Positions 1 through 8,320 of a stretch of 64,000 nucleotides of DNA are shown here, piece by piece. Each line of letters starts with the position of its first letter. Positions within the stretch are counted from its first letter, which is position 1. The DNA is from Methanoculleus sp. UBA430. Its GTDB lineage: Archaea; Halobacteriota; Methanomicrobia; Methanomicrobiales; Methanoculleaceae. Below the pieces are notes generated by a model. The model saw nothing but the letters and a program-made list of their open reading frames with translations, made no database searches and was not told the origin of the DNA. A program made the position numbers and the translations under genes. Location: NCBI RefSeq assembly GCF_002506585.1, contig NZ_DAXW01000016.1, forward strand, positions 210,210 to 274,209, in the 5' to 3' direction.

Positions 1-29
1 GCTCCGGACGTTCCGTCCGTCGCTCTCGG

Positions 30-45
30 AAAGGTATATATCCGG
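30..45 (+). promoter_or_regulatory. TATA-box promoter of the S16 protease gene
   Basis: An AT-rich box (aggtatatatcc) stands about 30 bases before the ATG at 68 in otherwise GC-rich DNA. This is the normal archaeal TATA-box distance for a short or absent leader. The position is inferred from sequence only. Confidence 0.55.
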
Positions 46-67
46 ACGAATAGTATGCGGGCAGCGT

Positions 68-919
68 ATGTGGGTACGGGAGAAGACATTCGCGGTTCTG
101 CTTGTTCTCTCGCTCGTCATGAACGTCTTCCTCCTTGCAGTCGTCCTCTGCCCGGTCGACGACCGCTCTCCGGCTGTCCCCGGATCCGGGGAGGTGACTG
201 CCGCTCCTGCCGCAACAGCGGCTCCTCTCCCCGTAGAGAGGACGACCGGGACCGGCACGGCCTCGATGCAGGCGCCGGTCATTCTCCAGAAGATCGAGGT
301 CGATCAGGGCAACCTGTTTCTCTTCAGGGAAGTGACTGAAGAGGGAGCGATGGTGAACGTCTCGGTCGAGGTCGTGCCCGGGAAAGGGAGGGTGCTTGTC
401 CAGACGACGCCCCGGATGGGGATTGTCTTTCAAGATGCCGCGAACCTTGCGGTCACCCTCGCCGCCGACCACTCCCGTGCAGACCTTGCGGCGAGCGACA
501 TCATCTTCAGCATCCAGGGCCCGGAAGATGTCTCCGAGATTGACGGCCCCAGCGCGGGAGCGCTGATGACCGCACTCCTCCTCTCGGTCCTGGAGGGTTT
601 TTCGCTCAACGAGAGCGTGACCGTGACGGGGACCATCGATGAGGACGGAAAGATCGGTCCGGTCGGCGGGATCCTCGAGAAGGCCGAGGCCGCTGCAGCG
701 AGCGGAAAGGCCCTCCTGATCCTCTCAAGCGAGAACGACCAGGTTGTCGACCGCCGGGAGGAACCCCGAACGCTCGGCGGGCTGAGGATAACACGACAGC
801 GCCCGGTTGTCGTGGACGCGAAAGAATACCTAGAGGAGAACACCGGTATCCGGGTGGGGTACGTGGATACTCTCGACGACCTGCTCGCCTACGTCCGTGC
901 TCCCGCCACGGCGTCCTGA
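68..919 (+). CDS. Membrane-anchored Lon-type (S16) serine protease domain protein
   Basis: The 283-residue protein has one hydrophobic N-terminal segment (about residues 8-28), a Pro/Ala/Thr-rich linker to about residue 70, and then a Lon protease-like domain. The S16 catalytic dyad is visible: Ser162 in the motif DGPSAGALMTA and Lys205 in GPVGGILEKAEAA. There is no AAA+ ATPase module, so this is not LonB itself but the stand-alone archaeal secreted S16-like family. The membrane anchor should place the protease domain outside the cell, where ATP-independent cleavage would be needed. The ATG at 68 is preceded by a TATA box at a short distance. The next gene is on the same strand after a gap of about 125 bases. 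The substrate is unknown. Confidence 0.85.
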   Translation: MWVREKTFAVLLVLSLVMNVFLLAVVLCPVDDRSPAVPGSGEVTAAPAATAAPLPVERTTGTGTASMQAPVILQKIEVDQGNLFLFREVTEEGAMVNVSVEVVPGKGRVLVQTTPRMGIVFQDAANLAVTLAADHSRADLAASDIIFSIQGPEDVSEIDGPSAGALMTALLLSVLEGFSLNESVTVTGTIDEDGKIGPVGGILEKAEAAAASGKALLILSSENDQVVDRREEPRTLGGLRITRQRPVVVDAKEYLEENTGIRVGYVDTLDDLLAYVRAPATAS

Positions 920-1043
920 CCGCTTCACGGCCGATACTTCTCTCGCACCCGATCCGGCAGCCCGGCGACGCCGACCGGGTCCCCGAACCGCCCGTCGCTC
1001 CCGATCGACGGCAATAACTCTCAGAAGCGCGAAACATCCGGTG

Positions 1044-2648
1044 ATGAAACCCCGTTACCTGCTTGTTCTCCTCCTTGCCGTCGCCGTTGCCGGATGGCTC
1101 TTCTTCCTCCTCCCGGCCGGCGACGGGGACCCGTCAGCCGACCTCGTGGTGATCTTCACGTCGGACCTGCACGGCCAGGTGGAGCCGTACCAAAATGAGA
1201 CCGGGTGCATGGTCGGTGGGATCGCCCGGATCGCCACGATATCGAGGGCGTTCGGGGCTGCCGCCGACGATGCGCTCCTCCTCTCGGCAGGCGACGACCT
1301 CACCGGGACGATGTACAGCACGTTCGGGGGCGAGCCCGAACTGCGGGCGATGACCCTCGCCGGCTACGACGCCGCCTGCCCCGGCAATCACGAGTTCGAT
1401 TACGGCGCCCCCACCTACTGGAACGCGACCGATCATGCCGGGTTCCCGATCGTCTGCGCAAACCTGATCCCCTCCGGGGGCAGGGCAGTGCGGCCCTCGG
1501 CGATCCTAGATGCCGGCGGGGTGAAGGTGGGGGTCTTCGGGCTGATGACGCCCGACCTCGCCCGGGTCTCCCGGCCCGGCGACGGGGTCCGGGTCGATCC
1601 CGACCTTGCGGGGGTTGCCGCACGGACGGCGGCGGACCTCCGGGCAGAGGGAGCGGCGGTCGTGATCGCCCTCACCCACACGGGGGTGGAACTCGACCGC
1701 GAGGTCGCCCGGTCGGTTGCGGGCATCGACCTGATCGTCGGCGGGCATGACCACATCTACGCAAACGAGACGGTCGAAGGCCCCGGCGGCTGGAAGACCG
1801 TCATCGTCAGCGACGGAATGCGGGGAGAGCGGGTCGGGGTGCTCCGGTTCACCTGCACCGGGACGGGGATCACGGACCCGTCATGGGAATGGGTCTTCCT
1901 CGACGAGACCGTCCCCGCGGACCCGGCGGTGGATGCGCTCCTCGCCCCCTACCTCCCGGAGCACCGGGCGGCCGTCAACGGGACCGCGGGGGTGCTTGCA
2001 GCGCCGCTCGACCTCCGGAGGAGCGCGGTGCGGGGCGGCGAGGCGGCCGCGGGCAACCTGGTCGCCGACGCCTGGCGGGCGGCGCTCCCCGGGGCGGATA
2101 TCGCGCTCGTGAACGGCGGCGGCATCCGTGGGGATACCGTCATCCCGGCCGGTCCGCTCTCCCGCGATGACGTGGAGACGATCCTCCCCTTCCAGAACAG
2201 GCTTGTCGCCGTCAACCTGACCGGCGGGCAGATCCGGCAGGCACTGGAGATCTCCGCCGCCGCCCTCTCGGAGGAGATGAGCGGGGTCGCCTCTGGCGGG
2301 TTCCTGCAGGTGAGCGGTCTTGCCTTCACCATCGACGCGGGTGCGACGCCGTATACCGCGACCTACGACCCTGACGGCACGCCGCACGTCGTCCACCCCG
2401 GCAGCCGCGTCAGGGACGTCTCCGTGACCTCCAGCGGCACGGTGGCGCCCCTCCGGGACGGCCGCACCTACCGGGTGGTGACGAGCGAGTTTGTCGCCGG
2501 CGGCGGGGACGGTTACGCTCTCTTCGAAGGGGGGGACGTGGCCGCGCTGGGCGTCTATGACATCGACCCCGTCATCGAGTACCTGCGCGTGAACGTGCCT
2601 GCAGCCCCGGCGGTCGAGGGAAGGATCACGGTCGTCAACGCGACGTGA
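1044..2648 (+). CDS. Exported 5'-nucleotidase / UshA-type metallophosphoesterase
   Basis: The 534-residue protein starts with a hydrophobic signal or anchor segment (about residues 5-24), followed by a calcineurin-like metallophosphoesterase domain and a 5'-nucleotidase C-terminal domain. Metal-binding motifs are seen in order: TSDLHGQ (residues 39-45), SAGDD, GNHEFDYG, LTHTG and GGHDHIYAN. The C-terminal domain carries the substrate-loop motif ALVNGGGIRGD. It should dephosphorylate extracellular nucleotides to nucleosides for uptake. The start was set at the ATG at 1044 because it begins a clean signal sequence; an upstream in-frame extension to 897 overlaps the previous gene and encodes Arg/Pro-rich shadow sequence. 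A GTG directly before this ATG is an alternative. Confidence 0.9.
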   Translation: MKPRYLLVLLLAVAVAGWLFFLLPAGDGDPSADLVVIFTSDLHGQVEPYQNETGCMVGGIARIATISRAFGAAADDALLLSAGDDLTGTMYSTFGGEPELRAMTLAGYDAACPGNHEFDYGAPTYWNATDHAGFPIVCANLIPSGGRAVRPSAILDAGGVKVGVFGLMTPDLARVSRPGDGVRVDPDLAGVAARTAADLRAEGAAVVIALTHTGVELDREVARSVAGIDLIVGGHDHIYANETVEGPGGWKTVIVSDGMRGERVGVLRFTCTGTGITDPSWEWVFLDETVPADPAVDALLAPYLPEHRAAVNGTAGVLAAPLDLRRSAVRGGEAAAGNLVADAWRAALPGADIALVNGGGIRGDTVIPAGPLSRDDVETILPFQNRLVAVNLTGGQIRQALEISAAALSEEMSGVASGGFLQVSGLAFTIDAGATPYTATYDPDGTPHVVHPGSRVRDVSVTSSGTVAPLRDGRTYRVVTSEFVAGGGDGYALFEGGDVAALGVYDIDPVIEYLRVNVPAAPAVEGRITVVNAT

Positions 2649-2656
2649 CGGAGAGG

Positions 2657-3041
2657 GAGTTTGTCCCAAAACACCTTTGCCGGGAGGGGGACACCCCTTC
2701 GCGCCTGACAGTGCTCAAGCTCCCTCCGGTCGCACCTCCCCGGACCCTCACTCGAAACGCTTCGAGTTTCTCAAGCTCCTGCCCGGGACGGCAGGATCTC
2801 CCCGCGTGGCGATATGCGATGGACGGGACGTCCGGAGCAGAAGCACCAAAGAACGACGTTCCGGCAGGAACGACTGTCCGCAGGACAGGAGTTTGAGCAC
2901 CGCAGGTGCGAAGGTGCGACTCCCTATGGAAAGCCATTTCACCCTTCTAGCCCAAGATCCGGTTCAGATGGCAGATCCCGTAGATACAAGTGTTTCAATC
3001 TGGGTATACCGGTGGTTCATAGATCCTTTTGGGACAACCTC
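2657..3041. mobile_element. Putative MITE-like element with 15-bp terminal inverted repeats
   Basis: The 385-bp segment is bounded by inverted repeats 2657-2671 (gagtttgtcccaaaa) and 3027-3041, whose reverse complement is gaggttgtcccaaaa: 14 of 15 bases match. The trinucleotide AGG lies immediately outside both ends (2654-2656 and 3042-3044) and could be a 3-bp target duplication. No transposase is encoded. Inside are several perfect short hairpins: 2751-2766 (6-bp stem), 2778-2795 (6), 2858-2871 (5), 2874-2888 (6, loop gca) and 2897-2909 (5, loop gca), plus an inner inverted repeat 2711-2723 / 2888-2900 (12 of 13). The layout fits a non-autonomous element or a structured noncoding repeat. 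Short reading frames here are low-complexity and were not called as genes. Confidence 0.5.
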
Positions 3042-3345
3042 AGGATATGTTTGCCCGGGTTCGACCTCGCCCCGGCCGAATCCACGTTCGTCCCGACCCC
3101 TGCTCCGGGACCCGTCCCGGCAAACGGCACTTACGTCAACCCCCCTGTACGAAGGATTTCCGTGCCGGCGTCGGGGCGGAGTGGGTCTCGACAGAGAAGA
3201 TCTCCCTTGACGACGTTGCGGCATACGAACCGGTCTTCTCCGTCCCCATCGTCAGGGAAGACCGGTACACATCGTCGGTCGCTACGTCATCAGGGAAGAC
3301 CGGATCAACTCGGTCATGCACACGGTCTTTTCCGTGCAGTGAACT
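3042..3345 (+). pseudogene. Degenerate remnant of a probable exported protein
   Basis: Protein-like stretches appear in three successive frames: a Pro/Ala/Thr linker-like stretch (about 3060-3145, containing PTPAPGPVPANGTYVNPP), then VSTEKISLDDVAAYEPVFSV (about 3182-3245), then RYVIREDRINSVMHTVFSVQ followed by a stop near 3345. A short direct repeat (cagggaagaccgg, at about 3255 and 3291) coincides with the last frame change. This looks like the 3' part of a gene broken by frameshifts, lying beside the MITE-like element. The family was not recognised. Alternative: chance coding-like sequence in GC-rich DNA. Confidence 0.35.
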
Positions 3346-3814
3346 ATCCCCCTTATGCAGGGGCTCTTCCTGCTCTGCCCCTTCGATCCCGCAGAGATAA
3401 AAATGGGTGGTGTGGTTATTCTGGGTTAGAGGTGATGTGTTCGGTAGGATGTTTTATTGGAGGTTCTCCGTCACTCGATCTCCTCCGCCGAGATCTCATT
3501 GAGAGCCGGCGAGAGGGTCGCTTCGGGAGAGATATCGAAGTAGGGTTCGATAACTGAGTCGTTCTCACAGTCGTGATACTGCTTTCCTTCGCTCCTGGTC
3601 CTCATCCAGAGACGAATCTGCTGGAGTAACGTCACGTGGTTCAATCCTTTCGTCCGCAGCGGGTCTGTTCCCACTGTGACATGCAGCCATTCTGATCTCC
3701 AGAGAATAAATCCATTGTGATACGATATTTTGCTGTTAGGGTCCGAAATTTCTGGTAAATCGCAAAAACGTTGGGTTTTAGGTGGTATTCGTGCCAGTTC
3801 CGCCCGGGCCCCAT
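3346..3814. other. Gene-poor strip between the remnant and mutL
   Basis: Apart from the short minus-strand frame at 3471-3674, no gene was found here. The segment 3680-3770 is AT-rich relative to the window. No tRNA-like or repeat structure was seen. Confidence 0.5.
3471..3674 (-). CDS. Small hypothetical protein or gene fragment
   Basis: This frame encodes 67 residues from a GTG codon; the frame stays open further upstream (ILWRSEWLHVTV precedes the GTG) without a good ATG. The composition is mixed and protein-like (KGLNHVTLLQQIRLWM, then a Glu-rich tail), unlike the Arg/Pro-rich shadow frames elsewhere. It was not recognised. The lack of a clear start and the location in a remnant-rich strip make a 3' fragment of a lost gene as likely as a real small gene. 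Confidence 0.3.
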   Translation of the reverse strand: MGTDPLRTKGLNHVTLLQQIRLWMRTRSEGKQYHDCENDSVIEPYFDISPEATLSPALNEISAEEIE

Positions 3815-5557
3815 TTACGTTCGCCGGAAGATACCGTCGAGTTTCCTCTTATCGAACGCCACCACCGTCGGCCTCCCATGCGGGCAGGTCCAGGGAGTCT
3901 TCGTCCGGGCGAGCTGCGCGAGGAGGCGCTTCTGCTGGTCGTGCGTGAGGAGGGCGCCGGCCTTCACCGCGCCCCTGCAGGCGACGATACAGGTGACCGC
4001 CTCACGCCGGCCCGGAGCGGTGCGCGACTCGCCGTTCAGGATCTCGGCGATCGTCTCCCTGACGCCCTCGGGGTCTTCGACTGCGCCGAGGGCGGCAGGC
4101 ACCGCCCGGACGGCGAAGGTGTCCCGGCCGAACTCCTCCACCACGAACCCTTCGCCGGCAAGGAGCCCCGTTGCGTCCCGGAGTGCGGCAGACTCTTTCG
4201 GGGGGAGCGAGAGAACGACGGGCACGATCAGTTCCTGCGACCCGGCTCCGGCATCGCGCAGCTCCGTGACCTGGTCGTAGAGAATGCGCTCGTGGGCCGC
4301 GTGCTGGTCGACGAGGTAGAGGGTGCCGTCGGTCCCTTCCGCCACGATGTAAGTCGCCGCCACCTGCCCGACCGGCTCCATGGCCGGGAGGAGGTTCTCC
4401 GCACCCTCGCCCTCCGTCCGACGGAGCTGCCTATCGGAGAGGGTGAGTTCCCGGTGCCCCGCCGTGTAGGACGATGCGGTCTCGCCGACTGCCGGTGCCG
4501 GTCCAGGCGGGAGAATCTGCTGCTGTACCGGCTCGGCCGCCGCCTCGCGGACGAGATCGTGCCCGGCGAGCGCCTCTCCTACCGCGGCCGCAATCGCCGC
4601 GAGGATCTCCCGCTCCCGGGAGAGGCGGACCTCCCGTTTCGCCGGGTGGACATTGACGTCCACGAGGCCGGTGTCGATCGAGAGGTCAATGAACGTCACC
4701 GGGTAGCGGTCCTTTGGGAGGAGGGTGCCGTAGCCCTCCCGGACGGCGGCGGCGATCTGCCGGGAGGTGATGCTCCTGCCGTTGATGCTGATAACGACTT
4801 GCGAGGGGTTCCCCCTGCTCTCCGACGGGCGGGAGATGTAGCCGCGGATAGCGAGGAAGGGGAGCTTCCCCTCGACCGGGACGAGGGCCCGGGCAAGATC
4901 CGCACCGTAGAGGCCCGCGACAGCGTTCAGAACTCCTCCCGACCGCTGGGTCGCCATCCGTTCCTTCCCGTTATGCACCACCCGGAAGGCGACCTCGCCG
5001 TGCGCGAGGGCCAGGTTCTCCACAACGGTGTAGATGTGGGCGAGCTCGGTGTTCCTGCTTTTGAGGAACTTCCGGCGGGCGGGGGTGTTGTAGAAGAGGC
5101 GTTCCACGGCGACCGTCGTCCCTTCCGGCGCACCCACCTCACTCTTCTCCACGACCTCGCCGCCCCTGACGACGATCCGTGTCCCGGCGAGTGCCGCGCC
5201 CCCCCGGGGACGGGTGACCAGGGTCACCTCCGCGACGGCGGCGATGCTTGCAAGCGCCTCCCCCCGGAACCCCAGGGTGTGGATGGCGGAGAGGTCGGCG
5301 ATATCCCGGATCTTGCTCGTCGCGTGGGGATGAAACGCAAGGACCGCCTCCTCCGGCGTCATGCCCTCGCCGTTGTCGGTCACCCGGATCTTCGTGACCC
5401 CGGCCATGTCCGAGGCAACGTCGATGAGGATGCTTGTTGCGCCCGCATCGATCGCGTTCTCGAGGAGTTCCTTTGCCACCGACGCGGGTCGTTCCACGAC
5501 CTCGCCGGCGGCGATCTGATTCACCGTATCGGGGTCGAGGACCTCTATCTTCGTCAT
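3815..5557 (-). CDS. mutL: DNA mismatch repair protein MutL
   Basis: The 580-residue protein has the N-terminal GHKL ATPase signatures (ENAIDAGA, DNGEGM, GFRGEALASI), a transducer domain with SINGRSITS and VDVNVHPAKREV, and a C-terminal dimerisation/endonuclease domain. The C-terminal domain has the metal-site motif DQHAAHERILYD, in which the last Glu of the consensus DQHAx2Ex4E is Asp, and the zinc-site motif CPHGRP near the end. MutL couples mismatch recognition by MutS to strand removal. The ATG at 5557 overlaps the mutS stop codon by four bases (ATGA), so the pair is translationally coupled. MutS/MutL are patchy in archaea and are generally thought to be of bacterial origin. The long open frame upstream of this ATG is only the antisense-compatible extension into mutS. 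Confidence 0.96.
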   Translation of the reverse strand: MTKIEVLDPDTVNQIAAGEVVERPASVAKELLENAIDAGATSILIDVASDMAGVTKIRVTDNGEGMTPEEAVLAFHPHATSKIRDIADLSAIHTLGFRGEALASIAAVAEVTLVTRPRGGAALAGTRIVVRGGEVVEKSEVGAPEGTTVAVERLFYNTPARRKFLKSRNTELAHIYTVVENLALAHGEVAFRVVHNGKERMATQRSGGVLNAVAGLYGADLARALVPVEGKLPFLAIRGYISRPSESRGNPSQVVISINGRSITSRQIAAAVREGYGTLLPKDRYPVTFIDLSIDTGLVDVNVHPAKREVRLSREREILAAIAAAVGEALAGHDLVREAAAEPVQQQILPPGPAPAVGETASSYTAGHRELTLSDRQLRRTEGEGAENLLPAMEPVGQVAATYIVAEGTDGTLYLVDQHAAHERILYDQVTELRDAGAGSQELIVPVVLSLPPKESAALRDATGLLAGEGFVVEEFGRDTFAVRAVPAALGAVEDPEGVRETIAEILNGESRTAPGRREAVTCIVACRGAVKAGALLTHDQQKRLLAQLARTKTPWTCPHGRPTVVAFDKRKLDGIFRRT

Positions 5558-8175
5558 CGTCCTCCATCCTCCCCGTTTGCAAGCCGCTTCAACCGGCACA
5601 GGGTGTTCAATGCCTCGATCGGCGTCATCTCGTCGGGGTTCAAGGCCGCAAGTTCCCTGACCGCCGGGTTCTCCTCCATGATTCCCTCGCCGGGATCGAC
5701 GAGGAGCATCTGGGTGTAGCGGGGGGCCCGTGGCCCGCCGGAGTTCTCCCGCACCGATGCCTCCTTCAAGAGCGTCATCGCCCGGTCGGTCACCTTCTTC
5801 GGGATGCCGGCAAGGTGCGCCACGTGGACGCCGTAACTCTTGTCGGTCGCGCCGGGGATGATCTTCCGGAGGAAAACGACGTCCTCTCCCGTATCCTTCA
5901 CGGCGAAGTGGAAGTTCTTCACCCGTTTGAGCGACCCCTCGAGGTCGATCAGATCGTGGAAATGAGTCGCAAAGAGAGTCCGGGGCCCGGAAACTGCTTT
6001 CCCATGCAGGAACTCCACCACCGCCCGGGCGATCGCGCACCCGTCGAGCGTGCTCGTCCCCCGGCCGATCTCGTCGAGGATCACGAGGCTCTGCGGCGTC
6101 GCGTTGTTTAAGATGTTTGCAAGTTCCAGCATCTCCACCATGAACGTCGACTGTCCCGAGGCAAGGTCGTCGAACGCCCCCACCCGGGTGAAGACCCGGT
6201 CGACGACCCCCACCGTCGCGTGACGGGCCGGGACGAAACTCCCCATCTGGGCCATGATGCAGCAGAGCGCCACCGCCCGCATGTAGGTTGACTTCCCTGC
6301 CATGTTCGCCCCGGTGATGATCGTGATCTGGTCGCCGGCGGAATCAAGGTCGGTGTCGTTGGGGACAAACGGCACCGGGAGGTGCCGCTCAACCACCGGG
6401 TGGCGCCCGTCCCTGATGATGGTCCGGCCGCTCTCCTCGATCACCGGGCGGGAGTAACTGTAGCGGGCCGCGACCTCGGCGAGGGCCGCATACACGTCGA
6501 GCAGCCCCACCGCCCGTGCGGTCGCCTGGAGACCGGGGACGTCCGCCGCGAGCGTCCGGATGAGTTCGGCGTAGATCTCCGCTTCGAGCGCGCCGAGCCG
6601 TTCTTCCGCGGTCGCGATCATCGCCTCCTTCTCCTTGAGGTCGGGTATCGTGTAGCGCTCGCCGTTCGCGGTCGTCTGCCGGCGCTCGTACTCCGGCGGA
6701 ACCAGGTGCAGGTTCGGTCTCGTCACCTCGATGTAGTAGCCGAAGACCCGGTTGTAGCCGACCTTGAGCGACTTGATACCGGTCCTCTCCCGCTCCTGCT
6801 GCTGGAACTCCACGATCCAGTCCTTCCCGGACGTCGCAAGGTGCCGTAGTTCGTCGAGTTTCCCGTTGAACCCTTCCCTGATCATCCCGCCGGCCACCGC
6901 GCGCGCCGGGGGCTCGTCCACGATCGCCCGTCCGACGAGTTCCCTGACGGAGGCATGGTCGCTCATCGCGTCGAGGGCCTCATGGACGAGCTCCGGCACT
7001 TCGCCGGAAAAAAGCGCCTTTACATCCGGGATCGCTTCGAGGGACTCCTGGAGTGTCGCAAGGTCCCGTGGGCCGGCATTCCCGTAGGCGATCCTTCCTG
7101 CGATCCGCTCGATGTCGGCGAAGGCGCCGAGGGTTGCGCGAAGTGTCTGCCGGTCGAGCGCGTGATCAACGAGCCATTCCACCGCATCAAGCCTCCCCTC
7201 GATCGCCTCCTTCTCGATCAACGGGCTGATCAGGAACGAGCGCATCGTCCGGCTCCCCATCGATGTCGCCGTGACGTCGAGCGCGGCAAGAAGCGTGTTC
7301 CCGTCGCCAACGCCCTGGATGCCCGTCGTGATCTCGAGGTTTCTCAATGTGATCGCGTCGAGCACCATGTTCCCCGACGGGATCCGGGTCGAAAGCCCCG
7401 TGATGTGGGAGAGGGATGAGTGCTGGGTCTCCTGGGCGTAGCGCAGCGCCGCTCCGGCCGCGGCGACCGCTCCCGTCATCCCGGCACACCCGTAACCGTC
7501 GAGCGTCGCCGTCCCGAACTGCTCGCAGAGGCGCTCGTACGCCGTGTCGAAGTCAAAGGCGTCGTCGCGGTAACGGCTCACCGTCACCCCGAGCCCCTCA
7601 AGCCGGCCGGGGAGCGCGTTCGCCAGGCTCTCCGGGACGATTGCTTCGGACGGGCGGTACCTGGCCGTCTCCGAGACGATATCAGCGTAGTCACGCTCGG
7701 CGCTCCCGGAAGAGACGAAGAACTCGCCGGTGGAGACATCCAGGAACGCGAGACCGAAGATCTCTTTCCGGTCGGGGGCGACTGCCATCAGGTAATGGGC
7801 CCCCGCGGAGCCGAGCATCGATGAATCGATGAGCGTCCCGGGGGTGATCACCCTCGTGACCTCCCGTTTCACCACGCCTTTTGCAGTCTTTGGGTCCTCC
7901 ACCTGGTCGCAGATCACCACCTTGTAGCCCTTGCCCACCAGGCGGGCGATGTAGCCGTCGGCAGCGTGGTGGGGGACCCCTGCAAGCGGCATACGGTCGC
8001 CGTTCTTATCCTTGCCCCGGGCTGTCAGGGTGATATCGAGTTCCCGGGCTACCACGCCGGCGTCCTCCCCGAACGTCTCGTAAAAGTCCCCCATCCGGAA
8101 GAAGAGGACGGCGTCGGGGTACCGGGCCTTCACTGAGTAATACTGTCGCATTGCCGGGGTCGGTCCGTCGGTCAT
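5554..8175 (-). CDS. mutS: DNA mismatch repair protein MutS
   Basis: The 873-residue protein shows the mismatch-reading domain I with the Phe-x-Glu element in FRMGDFYETFGEDA (about residues 29-42), connector, lever and clamp domains, and the ABC-type ATPase with Walker A TGANMAGKSTYMRA, Walker B LVILDEIGRGTSTLDG and the helix-turn-helix end KKVTDRAMTLL. It binds mismatches and small loops as a dimer and recruits MutL. The ATG at 8175 gives the usual N-terminus (MTDGPTPAMRQYYSVK); an earlier in-frame ATG at 8199 is less likely. Walker A has Ala where most MutS proteins have Pro (GPNMAGKST), a minor departure. It is the first gene of a two-gene operon with mutL and is divergent from the isopropylmalate isomerase genes. 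Confidence 0.97.
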   Translation of the reverse strand: MTDGPTPAMRQYYSVKARYPDAVLFFRMGDFYETFGEDAGVVARELDITLTARGKDKNGDRMPLAGVPHHAADGYIARLVGKGYKVVICDQVEDPKTAKGVVKREVTRVITPGTLIDSSMLGSAGAHYLMAVAPDRKEIFGLAFLDVSTGEFFVSSGSAERDYADIVSETARYRPSEAIVPESLANALPGRLEGLGVTVSRYRDDAFDFDTAYERLCEQFGTATLDGYGCAGMTGAVAAAGAALRYAQETQHSSLSHITGLSTRIPSGNMVLDAITLRNLEITTGIQGVGDGNTLLAALDVTATSMGSRTMRSFLISPLIEKEAIEGRLDAVEWLVDHALDRQTLRATLGAFADIERIAGRIAYGNAGPRDLATLQESLEAIPDVKALFSGEVPELVHEALDAMSDHASVRELVGRAIVDEPPARAVAGGMIREGFNGKLDELRHLATSGKDWIVEFQQQERERTGIKSLKVGYNRVFGYYIEVTRPNLHLVPPEYERRQTTANGERYTIPDLKEKEAMIATAEERLGALEAEIYAELIRTLAADVPGLQATARAVGLLDVYAALAEVAARYSYSRPVIEESGRTIIRDGRHPVVERHLPVPFVPNDTDLDSAGDQITIITGANMAGKSTYMRAVALCCIMAQMGSFVPARHATVGVVDRVFTRVGAFDDLASGQSTFMVEMLELANILNNATPQSLVILDEIGRGTSTLDGCAIARAVVEFLHGKAVSGPRTLFATHFHDLIDLEGSLKRVKNFHFAVKDTGEDVVFLRKIIPGATDKSYGVHVAHLAGIPKKVTDRAMTLLKEASVRENSGGPRAPRYTQMLLVDPGEGIMEENPAVRELAALNPDEMTPIEALNTLCRLKRLANGEDGGR

Positions 8176-8320
8176 CGCATCTCCGTATAGAATTCGCATG
8201 GAGTCACATAAGGGTACTGCCCCGGAAAACCGGCGGAGAATGCTCCGATTCCCCACCCGGCCGGGGTGGTTCCTGCCAAACTAGATACGTCCGAAACGCA
8301 TACAGGGTACACGATAATTT

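Noticed and set aside
897..1043. N-terminal extension of the 5'-nucleotidase
   Set aside because: It overlaps the previous gene, is Arg/Pro-rich, and would bury the signal sequence that starts at 1044.
2645..2937. Short reading frames on both strands inside the MITE-like element
   Set aside because: They are Arg/Ser/Pro-rich, overlap each other on both strands and follow the palindromic structure of the element.
3782..5719. A 645-codon open frame on the plus strand
   Set aside because: It is antisense to mutL/mutS, rich in Arg, Gly, Asp and Pro, and has no recognisable features; GC-rich codon use opens such frames opposite real genes.
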